Origin: Pseudoxanthomonas sp. YR558
GTDB lineage: Bacteria > Pseudomonadota > Gammaproteobacteria > Xanthomonadales > Xanthomonadaceae
Length of the DNA: 64,000 nt
Direction of reading: 5' to 3'
NCBI RefSeq assembly: GCF_900116385.1
Contig: NZ_FPCI01000001.1
Coordinates: forward strand, 1 to 64,000
The translations under genes were made by a program, and so were the position numbers. The notes under the pieces were generated by a model. That model saw nothing but the letters and a program-made list of their open reading frames with translations, searched no databases and was not told the DNA's origin. Below, one piece after another: positions 55,493 through 64,000 of the stretch. Each line of letters begins with the position of its first letter. Within the stretch, counting starts at the first letter, position 1.

Positions 55493-58492
55493 ATGAAGTA
55501 TCGCAACCGTTCCACAACCCAACCCAAGCGCAAGCTGCTGACCTGTGCATTGGCCAGCGTGCTGGTCATCGCCAGTGGTCATGCCATCGCGCAGTCCTCG
55601 AACGCCACGCTGCGTGGCAAGGCCGAAGCGGGTGCGCAGGTCACCGCCGTCAACACCGCCACCGGTACCAAGCGCCAGGTCACGGCGACCGCCGATGGCA
55701 GCTATGCGCTGGTCGGCCTGGCGCCGGGTACTTACAAAGTGACGTCGGGCGGCACAGAACGTACGGTGACCCTGCAGGTCGCGACGTCGGTCAATCTGGA
55801 TCTCGCGGGCGCAGCGCCGGCGACTCCGGCGGGTGACGCGACCACGCTGGATACCGTGCGCGTCACCGCACCGCCGCTGCAGGAAGTGAAGACTTCCGAG
55901 GTAGGCACCAACGTGTCGCTCAAGCAGATCAACACCGTCCCGCAGCTGACGCGCAACTTCCTCGAGTTCGCCGACACCGTGCCGGGCATGCAGTTCACCA
56001 CCGATGGCTCGGGTCATAGCGACATCCGCGGCGGTGCGCAGACCACGAGCGCAGTGAACGTCTACATCGACGGCGTTGGCCAGAAGAGCTATCTGTTCGG
56101 CGGTGTTTCCGGACAGCAGCAGAGTGCGGGCAATCCGTTCCCGCAGCTGGCGATCGGCGAGTACAAGGTCATCACGTCGAACTACAAGGCGGAGTTCGAT
56201 CAGGTGGGTTCTGCCGCCATCGTCGCCTCGACGAAGTCCGGCACCAATGAGTTCCACGGTGAAGTGTTCGGGCGCACCACGAACAGCAGCATGCGTACCG
56301 AGACCGCAGCCGAACGCGCGCCCGGTCGCGATAAGCAGAAGACTCACCAGGATGAGTACGGCTTCGCCTTGGGCGGCCCCATCATTCAGGACAAGATGCA
56401 CTTCTTCTTCAGCTACGAAGGGAAGGGTTTCGAGATCAGCGCCGATCCCGTGGTTCCCGGCACCAACGTCGGCATCGGTGCCTATTTGCCGACGGACGTG
56501 CAAGGCAAGCTCGGCCCGGTGACCCGGCCGTTCAAGGAAGACCTGTACTTCGGAAAGCTCAGCTGGGATATCGGTGAGAACGACCGCGTTGAGTTCTCAG
56601 CGAAGATTCGCGAAGAAGACAGCCGCGACAGCGTCGGTGGTATCACCACCGCGGACGCCGCCAAGAACAACGACAATTCGGAAGAGCGTTACGACCTGAG
56701 CTGGGAGCACTACGGTGAAACCTACCTCAACGAGTTCCGCTTGACCTATGAAGATGCGTTCTTCAATCCGACAGCCTATTCGCTCGGCAATCAGAGCGTC
56801 TACACCCTGGGCCAGGACCAGAACCGCGTCATTCTTTTCGACGATGCGACGAGCGGTCTGGCGATCCAGCTGAAGGGCCAGAAGGGTCCGGCCATCCAGA
56901 ACGACATCACCTTCAACAGCTTCGAGTGGCAAGGTGACCACGTCATCAAGGCCGGCATCAAGTACAAGGAAGTCGAGCTGACGCAGAGCGAGAACTCGAC
57001 AGCGAATCCCTCTTTCTACTATGCGGTGAACGACGGTACGCAAGCGGGTCTGCCGCTGGGAACGTCCGCCATTCCCTATCAGGTGCGTTTCAACCTGCCG
57101 TTCGCGGGCGCGACGCCGTCCGTGACGACGACGAGCAAGCAGTTGGGCCTCTACATCCAGGACGACTGGAACGTTACCGACAGGCTGCAACTGAACATCG
57201 GTCTGCGCTGGGATTACGAGGAAATCCCGTCCTACCTCGACAACGTAACGCCGGCGGAAGTGGTGGCTGCGCTGACCGGCCCGGGTACCGACCCCACGAT
57301 CAGTGCGACCTATGCCGAGCAGCTCGCTCGCGGCGGCGTCGATATCAACGATTACATCAGCAACGGCAACAGCCGCAAGGCCGACAAGGACAACTTCGCT
57401 CCTCGCCTCGGTTTCTCCTACGACCTGGGCGGCGACGAAAGGCACGTCATTTTCGGCGGCATCGGCCGTAGCTTCGACCGCAATCTCTACGACTACATGG
57501 GCCTCGAGCAGGTCAAGTCCGCGCTCTCCGGCTATACCGTCCGCTTCTCGGATACGACAGGCTGTACGCCGACGCCAGGCAGTTGCGTGGCGTGGAGCCC
57601 GAACTACCTGACCGGCACCGATGCGCTCGCGGGATTGGTCACTTCGAACGTCCGCAATGGCGAGATCGATCTGTTGAACAACGATCTCGAGACGCCGTAC
57701 TCGGATCAGTTCTCCATCGGTATGCGTAACAGCATCGGCGAATGGAATACCTCCGCTACGCTGGCCTATATCCACAGCAAGGAAGGTTTCGTCTTCACGC
57801 TGGGCAACCGGTATCCCAACGGTGATTTCTTCCAGAACGGCAGCCAGCCGTGGGGTCACACGCCGCCGGGCTTCGGTGCGTTGATCATCGGCAACAACGG
57901 CATCGAGACGAAGACGACCCAGCTGCTGCTGTCCGCGGAGAAGCCCTATACCAAGGAGAGCGGTTGGGGCTTCACGGCCGCTTACACGTTCTCGCATGCG
58001 AAGGGCAACCGAGGCGGCGACGAGCATTACGCGTTCGATGCCGCGACGATCGAAGACTATCCGTTCATCGACCTCAAGGCCGTTCCGGAACATCGTCTGG
58101 TCATGACCGGTATCTACGATCTGCCTTGGAACATCACTGCCTCTGCCAAGGTGACGCTGTCTTCGGCGCCGCCGCTGAACGAGATCGTCGGGTTCTACAA
58201 CTACGGTGCACCTAACACCGTGGTGCCGCGCCCGGTGGCGCTGGACGCGCCGCAGACCTTCGGTGTCAAGCAGCTCGACCTGTCGCTGTCCAAGGACATG
58301 TTCGTGACCGAGAACGTGACCGTACAGGTGCGGGCCGATCTGATGAACGCGCTGGATAACGACAACCTGAGCGGCTACAACATCAACTGGGGCGGCAACA
58401 ACGTCTATAACCCGGTGGTGACGCAGCAGCTTTACGGTTCGCAGTTCACCCAGCCGCGTGCGTTGTTCCTGAGCGCTCGCGTCATCTGGTAA
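55493..58492 (+). CDS. TonB-dependent receptor with an N-terminal carboxypeptidase-regulatory-like domain
   Basis: The ATG at 55493 follows GGAGGGAGAGAG. The 999-residue outer-membrane protein has a signal peptide (LLTCALASVLVIASGHAIAQ), a CarboxypepD-regulatory domain (residues 37-105), a plug domain (VNVYIDGVGQKSYLF) and a C-terminal beta barrel that ends in the aromatic SARVIW. It likely takes oligosaccharides across the outer membrane with ExbB/ExbD energy; it lies in the LacI-linked locus. Confidence 0.92.
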   Translation: MKYRNRSTTQPKRKLLTCALASVLVIASGHAIAQSSNATLRGKAEAGAQVTAVNTATGTKRQVTATADGSYALVGLAPGTYKVTSGGTERTVTLQVATSVNLDLAGAAPATPAGDATTLDTVRVTAPPLQEVKTSEVGTNVSLKQINTVPQLTRNFLEFADTVPGMQFTTDGSGHSDIRGGAQTTSAVNVYIDGVGQKSYLFGGVSGQQQSAGNPFPQLAIGEYKVITSNYKAEFDQVGSAAIVASTKSGTNEFHGEVFGRTTNSSMRTETAAERAPGRDKQKTHQDEYGFALGGPIIQDKMHFFFSYEGKGFEISADPVVPGTNVGIGAYLPTDVQGKLGPVTRPFKEDLYFGKLSWDIGENDRVEFSAKIREEDSRDSVGGITTADAAKNNDNSEERYDLSWEHYGETYLNEFRLTYEDAFFNPTAYSLGNQSVYTLGQDQNRVILFDDATSGLAIQLKGQKGPAIQNDITFNSFEWQGDHVIKAGIKYKEVELTQSENSTANPSFYYAVNDGTQAGLPLGTSAIPYQVRFNLPFAGATPSVTTTSKQLGLYIQDDWNVTDRLQLNIGLRWDYEEIPSYLDNVTPAEVVAALTGPGTDPTISATYAEQLARGGVDINDYISNGNSRKADKDNFAPRLGFSYDLGGDERHVIFGGIGRSFDRNLYDYMGLEQVKSALSGYTVRFSDTTGCTPTPGSCVAWSPNYLTGTDALAGLVTSNVRNGEIDLLNNDLETPYSDQFSIGMRNSIGEWNTSATLAYIHSKEGFVFTLGNRYPNGDFFQNGSQPWGHTPPGFGALIIGNNGIETKTTQLLLSAEKPYTKESGWGFTAAYTFSHAKGNRGGDEHYAFDAATIEDYPFIDLKAVPEHRLVMTGIYDLPWNITASAKVTLSSAPPLNEIVGFYNYGAPNTVVPRPVALDAPQTFGVKQLDLSLSKDMFVTENVTVQVRADLMNALDNDNLSGYNINWGGNNVYNPVVTQQLYGSQFTQPRALFLSARVIW

Positions 58493-58516
58493 CCGCACGT
58501 CCGTAGGCGACAAAGG

Positions 58517-58543
58517 ACAAGACCCGCGCAGGCGGGTCTTGTC
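58517..58543 (+). terminator. Terminator after the TonB receptor
   Basis: ACAAGACCCGC, loop GCAG, then GCGGGTCTTGT form an 11-bp stem 24 bases after the stop and are followed by CTTAC. It separates the receptor from the halogenase-like gene. Confidence 0.65.
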
Positions 58544-58622
58544 TTACACAGGATCAGATGCGTGGATTGGTGCGGGGCACTTGATTCAAGCCGTGACCGA
58601 CCATGGGTGAAAGGCGCAACTA

Positions 58623-60140
58623 ATGAGCGAACACGCGATCAAGACGGTCGTCATCGTCGGCGGCGGTACGGCGGGGTGGATGACCGCGGCGGCGCTGTCG
58701 AAGGTGTTGGGCGAAAGCTGCGACATCCGCCTGGTCGAGTCTGAAGCGATCGGCACCGTCGGCGTGGGCGAAGGAACGATTCCGCATATCCGACTGTTCA
58801 ACAGTTTGCTCCAGATCGACGAAGCGGATTTCGTCCGCAAGACCCAGGGGACGTTCAAGCTCGGCGTTCAATTCAACAACTGGGGACGCATCGGCGAGAC
58901 CTATGTCCACGGCTTCGGCAATGGCATCGGGCAGAGTGTGGGACTCCTGCCATTCCATCAGTTCTGGATCAAGGCGGCGCGCGCCGGCAAGGCCGAGGGT
59001 ATCGGCAGCTACGTCCTGAGTTCACAGGCGGCTCCGCAAGGGAAGTTCATGGTGTCGGCCAATGACGTGCCGCAGACGTCGCCGCTGGCGAATATTGCGT
59101 ACGCCTATCATTTTGACGCTGGTCTGTACGCGCGTTACCTGCGCTCTTATTCCGAATCGCGTGGGGTGAAACGGATCGAGGGTATCGTTACGCGCGTTGC
59201 CTTGGATGCGGAGTCCGGTCACGTCGATGCGATAGAACTGGACAGCGGCGAGACCATTCGTGGCGACCTGTTCGTGGACTGCTCTGGTTTCCGCGGTCTG
59301 CTCATCGAGGAGGCGCTTGGGACAGGTTACGTGTCCTTCAAGCATTGGCTGCCATGCGACCGCGCGCTGGCGGTGCCTTGCGAGAATGTCGGCCCTCCTA
59401 CGCCTTACACGCGCGCGACCGCACGCGAGGCGGGCTGGCAATGGCGGATCCCTTTGCAGCATCGCACCGGCAATGGATATGTGTACTCCAGTGCGCACAT
59501 AAGCGACGACGAGGCGGCCGCGACACTGTTGAAGAACCTGGACGGACGGGCGTTGGACGATCCGCGCCCGTTGCGCTTCGTCACGGGCAGGCGCAAAAGG
59601 TTCTGGAACAAGAACGTGGTCGCGATCGGATTGTCCAGTGGCTTCGTCGAGCCCCTGGAAGCGACCAGTATCTACTCGATCCAGTCGGGCATCATGCGGT
59701 TGCTCAGCCTGTTCCCGCGTGACGGCTTCAATCCGACACTGATTGATCGTTACAACGCGCAGATGGTGTTCGACTTCGAGCGCATCCGCGATTTCCTGAT
59801 CCTGCACTATCACGCGACGCAGCGTGACGATACTGCGTTCTGGCGGCAATGCCGAGATATGCCGATCCCGCAGGAACTGGATGATGTCATTGCCCTGTTC
59901 CGCGACAGCGGCAGGTTCTACCGCAACGGCGAGGAAATGTTCGCCGAGATGAGCTGGGTGCAGGTGATGCTGGGGCAGGGGATCGTGCCGCAAAGCTATC
60001 ACCCGCTCGTGGATCAGCTTTCGGATGAGGACCTGAGTGGTTTTGTGTCTGGCGTAGGTCGCGTAGTGGCCAACTGTGTCGACGCCATGCCCAGCCATCA
60101 AGCCTTCATCGACCGCTACTGCAAGGCGGCTCTGATGTGA
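58623..60140 (+). CDS. Tryptophan halogenase-like flavoprotein
   Basis: The 505-residue protein has GGGTAGWMTAAALSK (FAD motif), a WQWRIPLQHR motif characteristic of flavin-dependent halogenases, a lysine in GTFKLGVQFNNW at the place of the catalytic Lys, and a glutamate in VEPLEATSIYSIQSG. So it looks active, not a degenerate relative. Genes of this family often sit next to TonB receptors in sugar loci; one such enzyme (BrvH) has been shown to brominate indole. Its role with sugars is unknown, and no partner flavin reductase is nearby. Confidence 0.85.
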   Translation: MSEHAIKTVVIVGGGTAGWMTAAALSKVLGESCDIRLVESEAIGTVGVGEGTIPHIRLFNSLLQIDEADFVRKTQGTFKLGVQFNNWGRIGETYVHGFGNGIGQSVGLLPFHQFWIKAARAGKAEGIGSYVLSSQAAPQGKFMVSANDVPQTSPLANIAYAYHFDAGLYARYLRSYSESRGVKRIEGIVTRVALDAESGHVDAIELDSGETIRGDLFVDCSGFRGLLIEEALGTGYVSFKHWLPCDRALAVPCENVGPPTPYTRATAREAGWQWRIPLQHRTGNGYVYSSAHISDDEAAATLLKNLDGRALDDPRPLRFVTGRRKRFWNKNVVAIGLSSGFVEPLEATSIYSIQSGIMRLLSLFPRDGFNPTLIDRYNAQMVFDFERIRDFLILHYHATQRDDTAFWRQCRDMPIPQELDDVIALFRDSGRFYRNGEEMFAEMSWVQVMLGQGIVPQSYHPLVDQLSDEDLSGFVSGVGRVVANCVDAMPSHQAFIDRYCKAALM

Positions 60141-60217
60141 ACGCGCGCGGCGTTCCTCGCCGCGCTGAACATGAACCAGAGGGTTGAATATGGCTTCCCA
60201 CCTATTTCGACCTCCAA

Positions 60218-60231
60218 TGTAAACGATTACA
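60218..60231. promoter_or_regulatory. LacI-type operator 4, upstream of the glucanase gene
   Basis: TGTAAACGATTACA is the most symmetric copy and, with flanks, AATGTAAACGATTACATT is nearly a perfect palindrome. It ends only 10 bases before the ATG at 60242. Confidence 0.8.
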
Positions 60232-60241
60232 TTTCAAGACG

Positions 60242-61879
60242 ATGACCAGTCCAGCCATTCGAGTCCCCAGAATTTCCAGCGTTGTCGCCCTGGTCTTGAC
60301 CATGGCGATCGCCGCTTGCCAGAAAACCCCGGAGCCCGCGTCCAAGCCCGAGGCCAAGCCGGCGGCGCCCGCCGTCGCCGCCAAGCCCGAGCCGCCAGCC
60401 AAGCCGGAACTGCCGCCGCTATTCCGCGATATCGAGCGTCGTACGTTCCAGTTCTTCTGGGATACGACCAACGAAGTGAATGGACTGACGCCCGACCGTT
60501 ATCCGTCGCGTCCCTTCGCCAGCATCGCCTCGGTCGGTTATGCGTTGACGGCGTATCCGATCGGCATCGAGAACGGCTGGGTCAGCCGCACCCAGGCAGT
60601 GGACCGCACGCTGACTACGCTGAAGTTCCTGCGCGACGTGCCGCAGGGCGCGCAGAAGGAAGGGCGGGGTGGCTACAAGGGGTTCTACTACCACTTCCTC
60701 GACATGGACACCGGCCAGCGCTTCAACAGCTGGGTCGAACTCTCCAGCGTGGACACGTCGTTGCTGATGATGGGCGTGCTATTCGCGCAGTCGTACTACG
60801 ACCGCGATGACGCGCGCGAGAAAGAGATTCGCGAGATCGCCGATACGATCTACAAGCGCGTGGACTGGACGTTCCTGCAGAACAACAAGCCGCTGATCTC
60901 GATGGGCTGGTTCCCCGAAAGCGGCACCATCCCGCACGACTGGAAGGGCTACAACGAAGCCATGATGGTCTACGTGCTGGCGATGGCGTCGCCGACGCAT
61001 CCGGTGGGCCAGGACGCATGGGAAGTCTGGACGCGCAGCTATGGCGAGTTGTGGGGTGTGTTCCAGGGACAGGAGTACCTGACCTTCGCGCCGCACTTCG
61101 GCCACCAGTACAGCCATGTCTGGATCGACTTCCGCGGCATCCAGGATGCCTACATGCGCGAACGCGGTATGGACTACTTCGAGAACAGCCGTCGCGCGAC
61201 CTACGCCCAGCGTGCCTACGCCACCGAGAATCCGATGAAGTGGAAGGACTACGGCGAAAATGTCTGGGGCCTGACCGCCTCGGATGGTCCGCAGCAGACC
61301 TTGCAGGAATACCGCGGCGAACAGCGCCAGTTCCGCCACTACTCTGCGCGTGGCGCCGGCTTCCGCGAGAACTTCGACGACGGCACCATCGCGCCTACGG
61401 CGGCGATCGCCTCGCTGCCGTTCGCGCCCGAGATCGTGATTCCCGCCACTGAAGAGATGCATCGCCGCTACGGCGACTATCTCTACTCGAGCTACGGCTT
61501 CCTCGATTCGTTCAACCCGAGCTTCGACTACGACATCCCGCTGAAGACCGGTCGCATCGTGCCGGGCAAGGGCTGGGTGGCCAGCGACTACATCGGCATC
61601 GACCAGGGCCCGATCCTCGCGATGATCACGAATTACCGCAGCGAGTTCGTCTGGAACGTGATGAAGAAGAACCCGTACATCCGGGACGGTTTGAAGAAGG
61701 CCGGCTTCGAAGGCGGATGGCTGGATGCGAAGACCGAGCAGGCAGCGCAGACCGCGCCGACGGCGCCCACCGCGCCGCCGGATCTCGATGCGGCCGCCGC
61801 ACGTGCGTTGGGCACCGCGGAATCGCGCGCGAACCAGGCCGCACAGCCCGAGGCGGCGCGTCCGCAGCAGCCAGAGTAA
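60242..61879 (+). CDS. Glucoamylase-like lipoprotein, probable GH144 beta-1,2-glucanase
   Basis: The 545-residue protein has a lipoprotein signal ending with lipobox AIAAC, a Pro/Ala linker, a domain that starts RRTFQFFWDTTNEVNGL and a core with WFPESGTIPHDWKGYNEAMMVYVLA, HQYSHVWIDFRGI and the C-terminal IGIDQGPILAMI. This matches the glucoamylase/GH144 type that includes endo-beta-1,2-glucanases. The name GH144 is from memory. With a GH3 and an ABC importer it suggests beta-1,2-glucan use. The start has no clear ribosome-binding site, and the palindrome covers the expected position. Confidence 0.8.
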   Translation: MTSPAIRVPRISSVVALVLTMAIAACQKTPEPASKPEAKPAAPAVAAKPEPPAKPELPPLFRDIERRTFQFFWDTTNEVNGLTPDRYPSRPFASIASVGYALTAYPIGIENGWVSRTQAVDRTLTTLKFLRDVPQGAQKEGRGGYKGFYYHFLDMDTGQRFNSWVELSSVDTSLLMMGVLFAQSYYDRDDAREKEIREIADTIYKRVDWTFLQNNKPLISMGWFPESGTIPHDWKGYNEAMMVYVLAMASPTHPVGQDAWEVWTRSYGELWGVFQGQEYLTFAPHFGHQYSHVWIDFRGIQDAYMRERGMDYFENSRRATYAQRAYATENPMKWKDYGENVWGLTASDGPQQTLQEYRGEQRQFRHYSARGAGFRENFDDGTIAPTAAIASLPFAPEIVIPATEEMHRRYGDYLYSSYGFLDSFNPSFDYDIPLKTGRIVPGKGWVASDYIGIDQGPILAMITNYRSEFVWNVMKKNPYIRDGLKKAGFEGGWLDAKTEQAAQTAPTAPTAPPDLDAAAARALGTAESRANQAAQPEAARPQQPE

Positions 61880-61960
61880 GCTGCACGCATGGTCGAGCGC
61901 GTGCCAGCGTCGTTCTCTCCAGCACGCATCAGGGCCGCCTTCGTTGGAAGGCGGGCCTTG

Positions 61961-63244
61961 ATGCGCTGCTGTTCCCTGCTCGCGATCGTCGGCCTTGTCC
62001 TGACGTTGGCAGGCTGCACGCGCACGGAAGACACGCGCACCACGGTGCGCTTCTGGGTGATGGGTTACGAAGGCGAAGTGGTGGCGAAACTGCTGCCCGA
62101 GTTCGAGCGCCAGCACCCCGACATCCATGTCGACCTGCAGATCGTGCCGTGGCTGTCGGCGCACGAAAAATTGCTGACCGCCTTCGCGGGCGACTCGCTG
62201 CCCGACGTGTGCCCGATCGGCAACACATGGATCCCGGAGTTCGCCGCACTCGGTGCGCTGGATCCGCTGGACGACCAGATCGCCGCCACGCCCGGCTTCG
62301 ATCAGGCGGATTTCTTCCCCGGTGTCTGGGACACCGGCGTGATCGACGGGCGCGCATACGCGGTGCCGTGGTATGTCGAGACCCGCCTGCCGTTCTACCG
62401 TCGCGACATACTCGCGAAAGCCGGGGTGAAGACGCTGCCCACCAGCTGGGCCGAGTGGCGTATCGCCTTGCGCAAGGTCAAGCAGGTGGCGGGCGAGGGC
62501 AACTACTCGATCCTGCTGCCGCTCAACGAATTCGAACCGCTGCTGAGCTTGGCCATCCAGCAGCCCGAGCCGCTGCTGCGCGACGGTGGCCGGTACGGCA
62601 ATTTCCGCAGTGAAGGTTTCCGCCAGTCGCTCGGCTTCTACAAGGAGATGTTCGATCAGCAGTGGGCGCCGGTGGTGACCAACAACCAGATCTCGAACGT
62701 GTGGGACGAATTCGGCAAGGGCTTCTATTCGTTCTACATCTCCGGTCCCTGGAACATCGCCAAGTTCAAGGAGCGCCTGCCCGCCGCGCAGCAGGACGAC
62801 TGGATGACCATGCCATTGCCCGGCCCGAACGGCCCTGGCGCCTCGCTCGCCAACGGCACCAGCTTCGTGGTGTTCAAGAACTCGCCGAACAAGGCCGCAG
62901 CCTGGAAGCTCATCGCCTGGCTGTCGTCGCCGCAGGTGCAGACCGAATTCCATGCGCTGACGGGCGATCTGCCGCCGCGCCGCTCTCCGTGGCTGACCCC
63001 GGCGCTGGCCGATGATCCCTACGCCAAGGCCTATCGCGAGCAGCTGGAACGCGCCGTGTCGACGCCCAAGGTGCCCGAGTGGGAGCGGATCGCCACGGAA
63101 ATGCGGCTGGTCGGCGAGCAGGTGGCCAACGGGCGCCTGACGGTGGACCAGGCGGTCGAGGAACTGGATCGTCGCGCTGACCGCATCCTCGAGAAGCGTC
63201 GCTGGATGCTGGACCACGCCGACAAGGCAGGGGCCGCGCCATGA
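61961..63244 (+). CDS. Sugar ABC transporter substrate-binding lipoprotein
   Basis: The ATG at 61961 starts a lipoprotein signal with lipobox LAGC. The 427-residue protein is an extracellular solute-binding protein of the family 1 type (WVMGYEGEVVAKLLPEFERQHP, AVPWYVETRLPFYRRDIL). An in-frame ATG at 61889 would add 24 residues, without a better signal. It overlaps the permease start by four bases. It would bind the oligosaccharide in the periplasm for import. Confidence 0.9.
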   Translation: MRCCSLLAIVGLVLTLAGCTRTEDTRTTVRFWVMGYEGEVVAKLLPEFERQHPDIHVDLQIVPWLSAHEKLLTAFAGDSLPDVCPIGNTWIPEFAALGALDPLDDQIAATPGFDQADFFPGVWDTGVIDGRAYAVPWYVETRLPFYRRDILAKAGVKTLPTSWAEWRIALRKVKQVAGEGNYSILLPLNEFEPLLSLAIQQPEPLLRDGGRYGNFRSEGFRQSLGFYKEMFDQQWAPVVTNNQISNVWDEFGKGFYSFYISGPWNIAKFKERLPAAQQDDWMTMPLPGPNGPGASLANGTSFVVFKNSPNKAAAWKLIAWLSSPQVQTEFHALTGDLPPRRSPWLTPALADDPYAKAYREQLERAVSTPKVPEWERIATEMRLVGEQVANGRLTVDQAVEELDRRADRILEKRRWMLDHADKAGAAP

Positions 63245-64000
63245 GGTCGACCCACGCGCTCGCAGGCTGGTTGTTCGCCGCGCCGGCATTGACCGTCATC
63301 GTCGTGTTCTTCGGCCTGCCGGTGCTGGCCGCATTCGTGCTGAGCCTGACCGACTTCGACATCTATGCGCTGGCCGACATCGGCAACCTGCGCTTCGTCG
63401 GCTTGGACAACTACGTCGGCCTGCTGCAGAACCCGTTGTTCTGGAAATCGCTGGGCAACACGGTCTACTTCGTCGTCGTCGGCGTTCCGCTGTCGGTCGC
63501 GGTGTCGCTCGGTGCAGCGCTGCTGCTGCATTCCAAGCTGGGACGCTTCAAGGGCTTCTTCCGCACCGCGTTCTTCGCGCCGGTGGTCACTACGGTCGTC
63601 GCGGTCGCGGTGATCTGGCGCTATCTCTTCCATACCAAGTACGGCCTGGTGAACTGGGGACTGTCGTGGGTGGGCATCGATCCGGTGGACTGGCTGGGCG
63701 ATCCGACCTGGGCGATGCCGACCATCATCCTGTTCGCCGTGTGGAAGAACTTCGGCTACAACATGATCATCTTCCTCGCCGGCCTGCAGAGCATCCCCGA
63801 AGACCTCTACGAAGCCGCGCGCATCGACGGCGCTTCGCGCTGGGCGCAGTTCCGCCACGTGACCCTGCCGCAGTTGGGCCCGGTGCTGCTGCTGGTCGGC
63901 ATCCTGACCATGGCCGGGTATTTCCAGTTGTTCGCCGAGCCCTACGTGATGACCCAAGGCGGGCCGCTGGAGAGCACCAAGAGCGTGCTCTACCTGATGT
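63241..64000 (+). CDS. Sugar ABC transporter permease, cut by the window end
   Basis: From the ATG at 63241, which overlaps the upstream stop, the frame is open to the last base. The 253 visible residues form a MalF/UgpA-type permease: an N-terminal helix (LAGWLFAAPALTVIVVFF), several more helices and the EAA loop EAARIDGASRWAQFRHVTLPQ, which contacts the ATPase. A second permease and perhaps an ATPase would follow outside the window. Confidence 0.92.
   Translation, partial: MRSTHALAGWLFAAPALTVIVVFFGLPVLAAFVLSLTDFDIYALADIGNLRFVGLDNYVGLLQNPLFWKSLGNTVYFVVVGVPLSVAVSLGAALLLHSKLGRFKGFFRTAFFAPVVTTVVAVAVIWRYLFHTKYGLVNWGLSWVGIDPVDWLGDPTWAMPTIILFAVWKNFGYNMIIFLAGLQSIPEDLYEAARIDGASRWAQFRHVTLPQLGPVLLLVGILTMAGYFQLFAEPYVMTQGGPLESTKSVLYLM

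Overview
The window is high-GC, gene-dense bacterial chromosome, most consistent with the Xanthomonadaceae/Lysobacteraceae (closest in feel to Pseudoxanthomonas, Lysobacter or Xanthomonas; genus is inference). Grounds: the order comEC-exbB-exbD-msbA-lpxK-kdsB followed by uvrC-pgsA and a tRNA cluster, a GyrA with Gln at position 83, the attC type with its NNSFKPNPLRGSA-type tail peptide, and a LacI/TonB-receptor sugar locus of the kind common in xanthomonads.

Region by region. 1-2776: the intI-proximal end of a chromosomal integron. Four identical 55-bp attC sites separate three complete minus-strand cassettes plus the one next to attI (four complete genes in all), and a fifth cassette is cut by the window edge. 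attI and a candidate cassette promoter lie just upstream of a plus-strand integron integrase, whose stop codon overlaps the start of comEC. 2769-10251: a tightly overlapping operon for DNA uptake (comEC), TonB-type energisation (exbB, exbD), LPS export and synthesis (msbA, lpxK, kdsB) and a low-molecular-weight phosphatase. 10271-14195: an NHL-repeat protein, uvrC and pgsA, the last ending inside the first of four tRNAs (Gly, Cys, Gly, Leu; 14186-14816). 14817-24462: a mosaic accessory region after tRNA-Leu. It holds a phage-type GNAT-like gene, a broken gene, a tRNA-Asn-like element, a secreted Cys-rich peptide gene, a two-gene RHS system with a small membrane protein overlapping its 3' end (candidate toxin/immunity), an AlpA-type regulator, and an unexplained cluster of GTGGGA/TCCCAC repeats. 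24463-51824: core genome, with an FMN/Fe-S glutamate-synthase-like protein, tRNA-Val, gyrA, alpha-2-macroglobulin with pbpC, a peroxiredoxin, a DnaJ-type co-chaperone, an M3 peptidase, an amidohydrolase, a glutathione peroxidase, a TlpA-like thioredoxin, a ferredoxin-NADP reductase, an FAD oxidoreductase, scpA-scpB-rluB, a YciI-like gene and a bolA-like gene. 51866-64000: a carbohydrate utilisation locus: GH3 beta-glucosidase, LacI regulator, TonB-dependent receptor, tryptophan-halogenase-like flavoprotein, GH144-like glucanase lipoprotein and an ABC sugar importer (binding protein, then a permease cut by the window end).

How it works together. The sugar locus carries four near-identical 14-bp palindromes (TGTAAACGATTACA type), one each before the GH3 gene, the lacI gene, the TonB receptor and the glucanase, so it looks like one LacI-controlled regulon. 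The enzyme set fits extracellular or periplasmic cleavage of a beta-glucan, possibly beta-1,2-glucan, then import and hydrolysis. At the other end, an integrase that shuffles cassettes is translationally linked to the DNA-uptake channel gene, a suggestive arrangement for acquiring new cassettes. Most core assignments are firm. The functions of the cassettes, the RHS C-terminal domain, the repeat cluster and the exact sugar are open.
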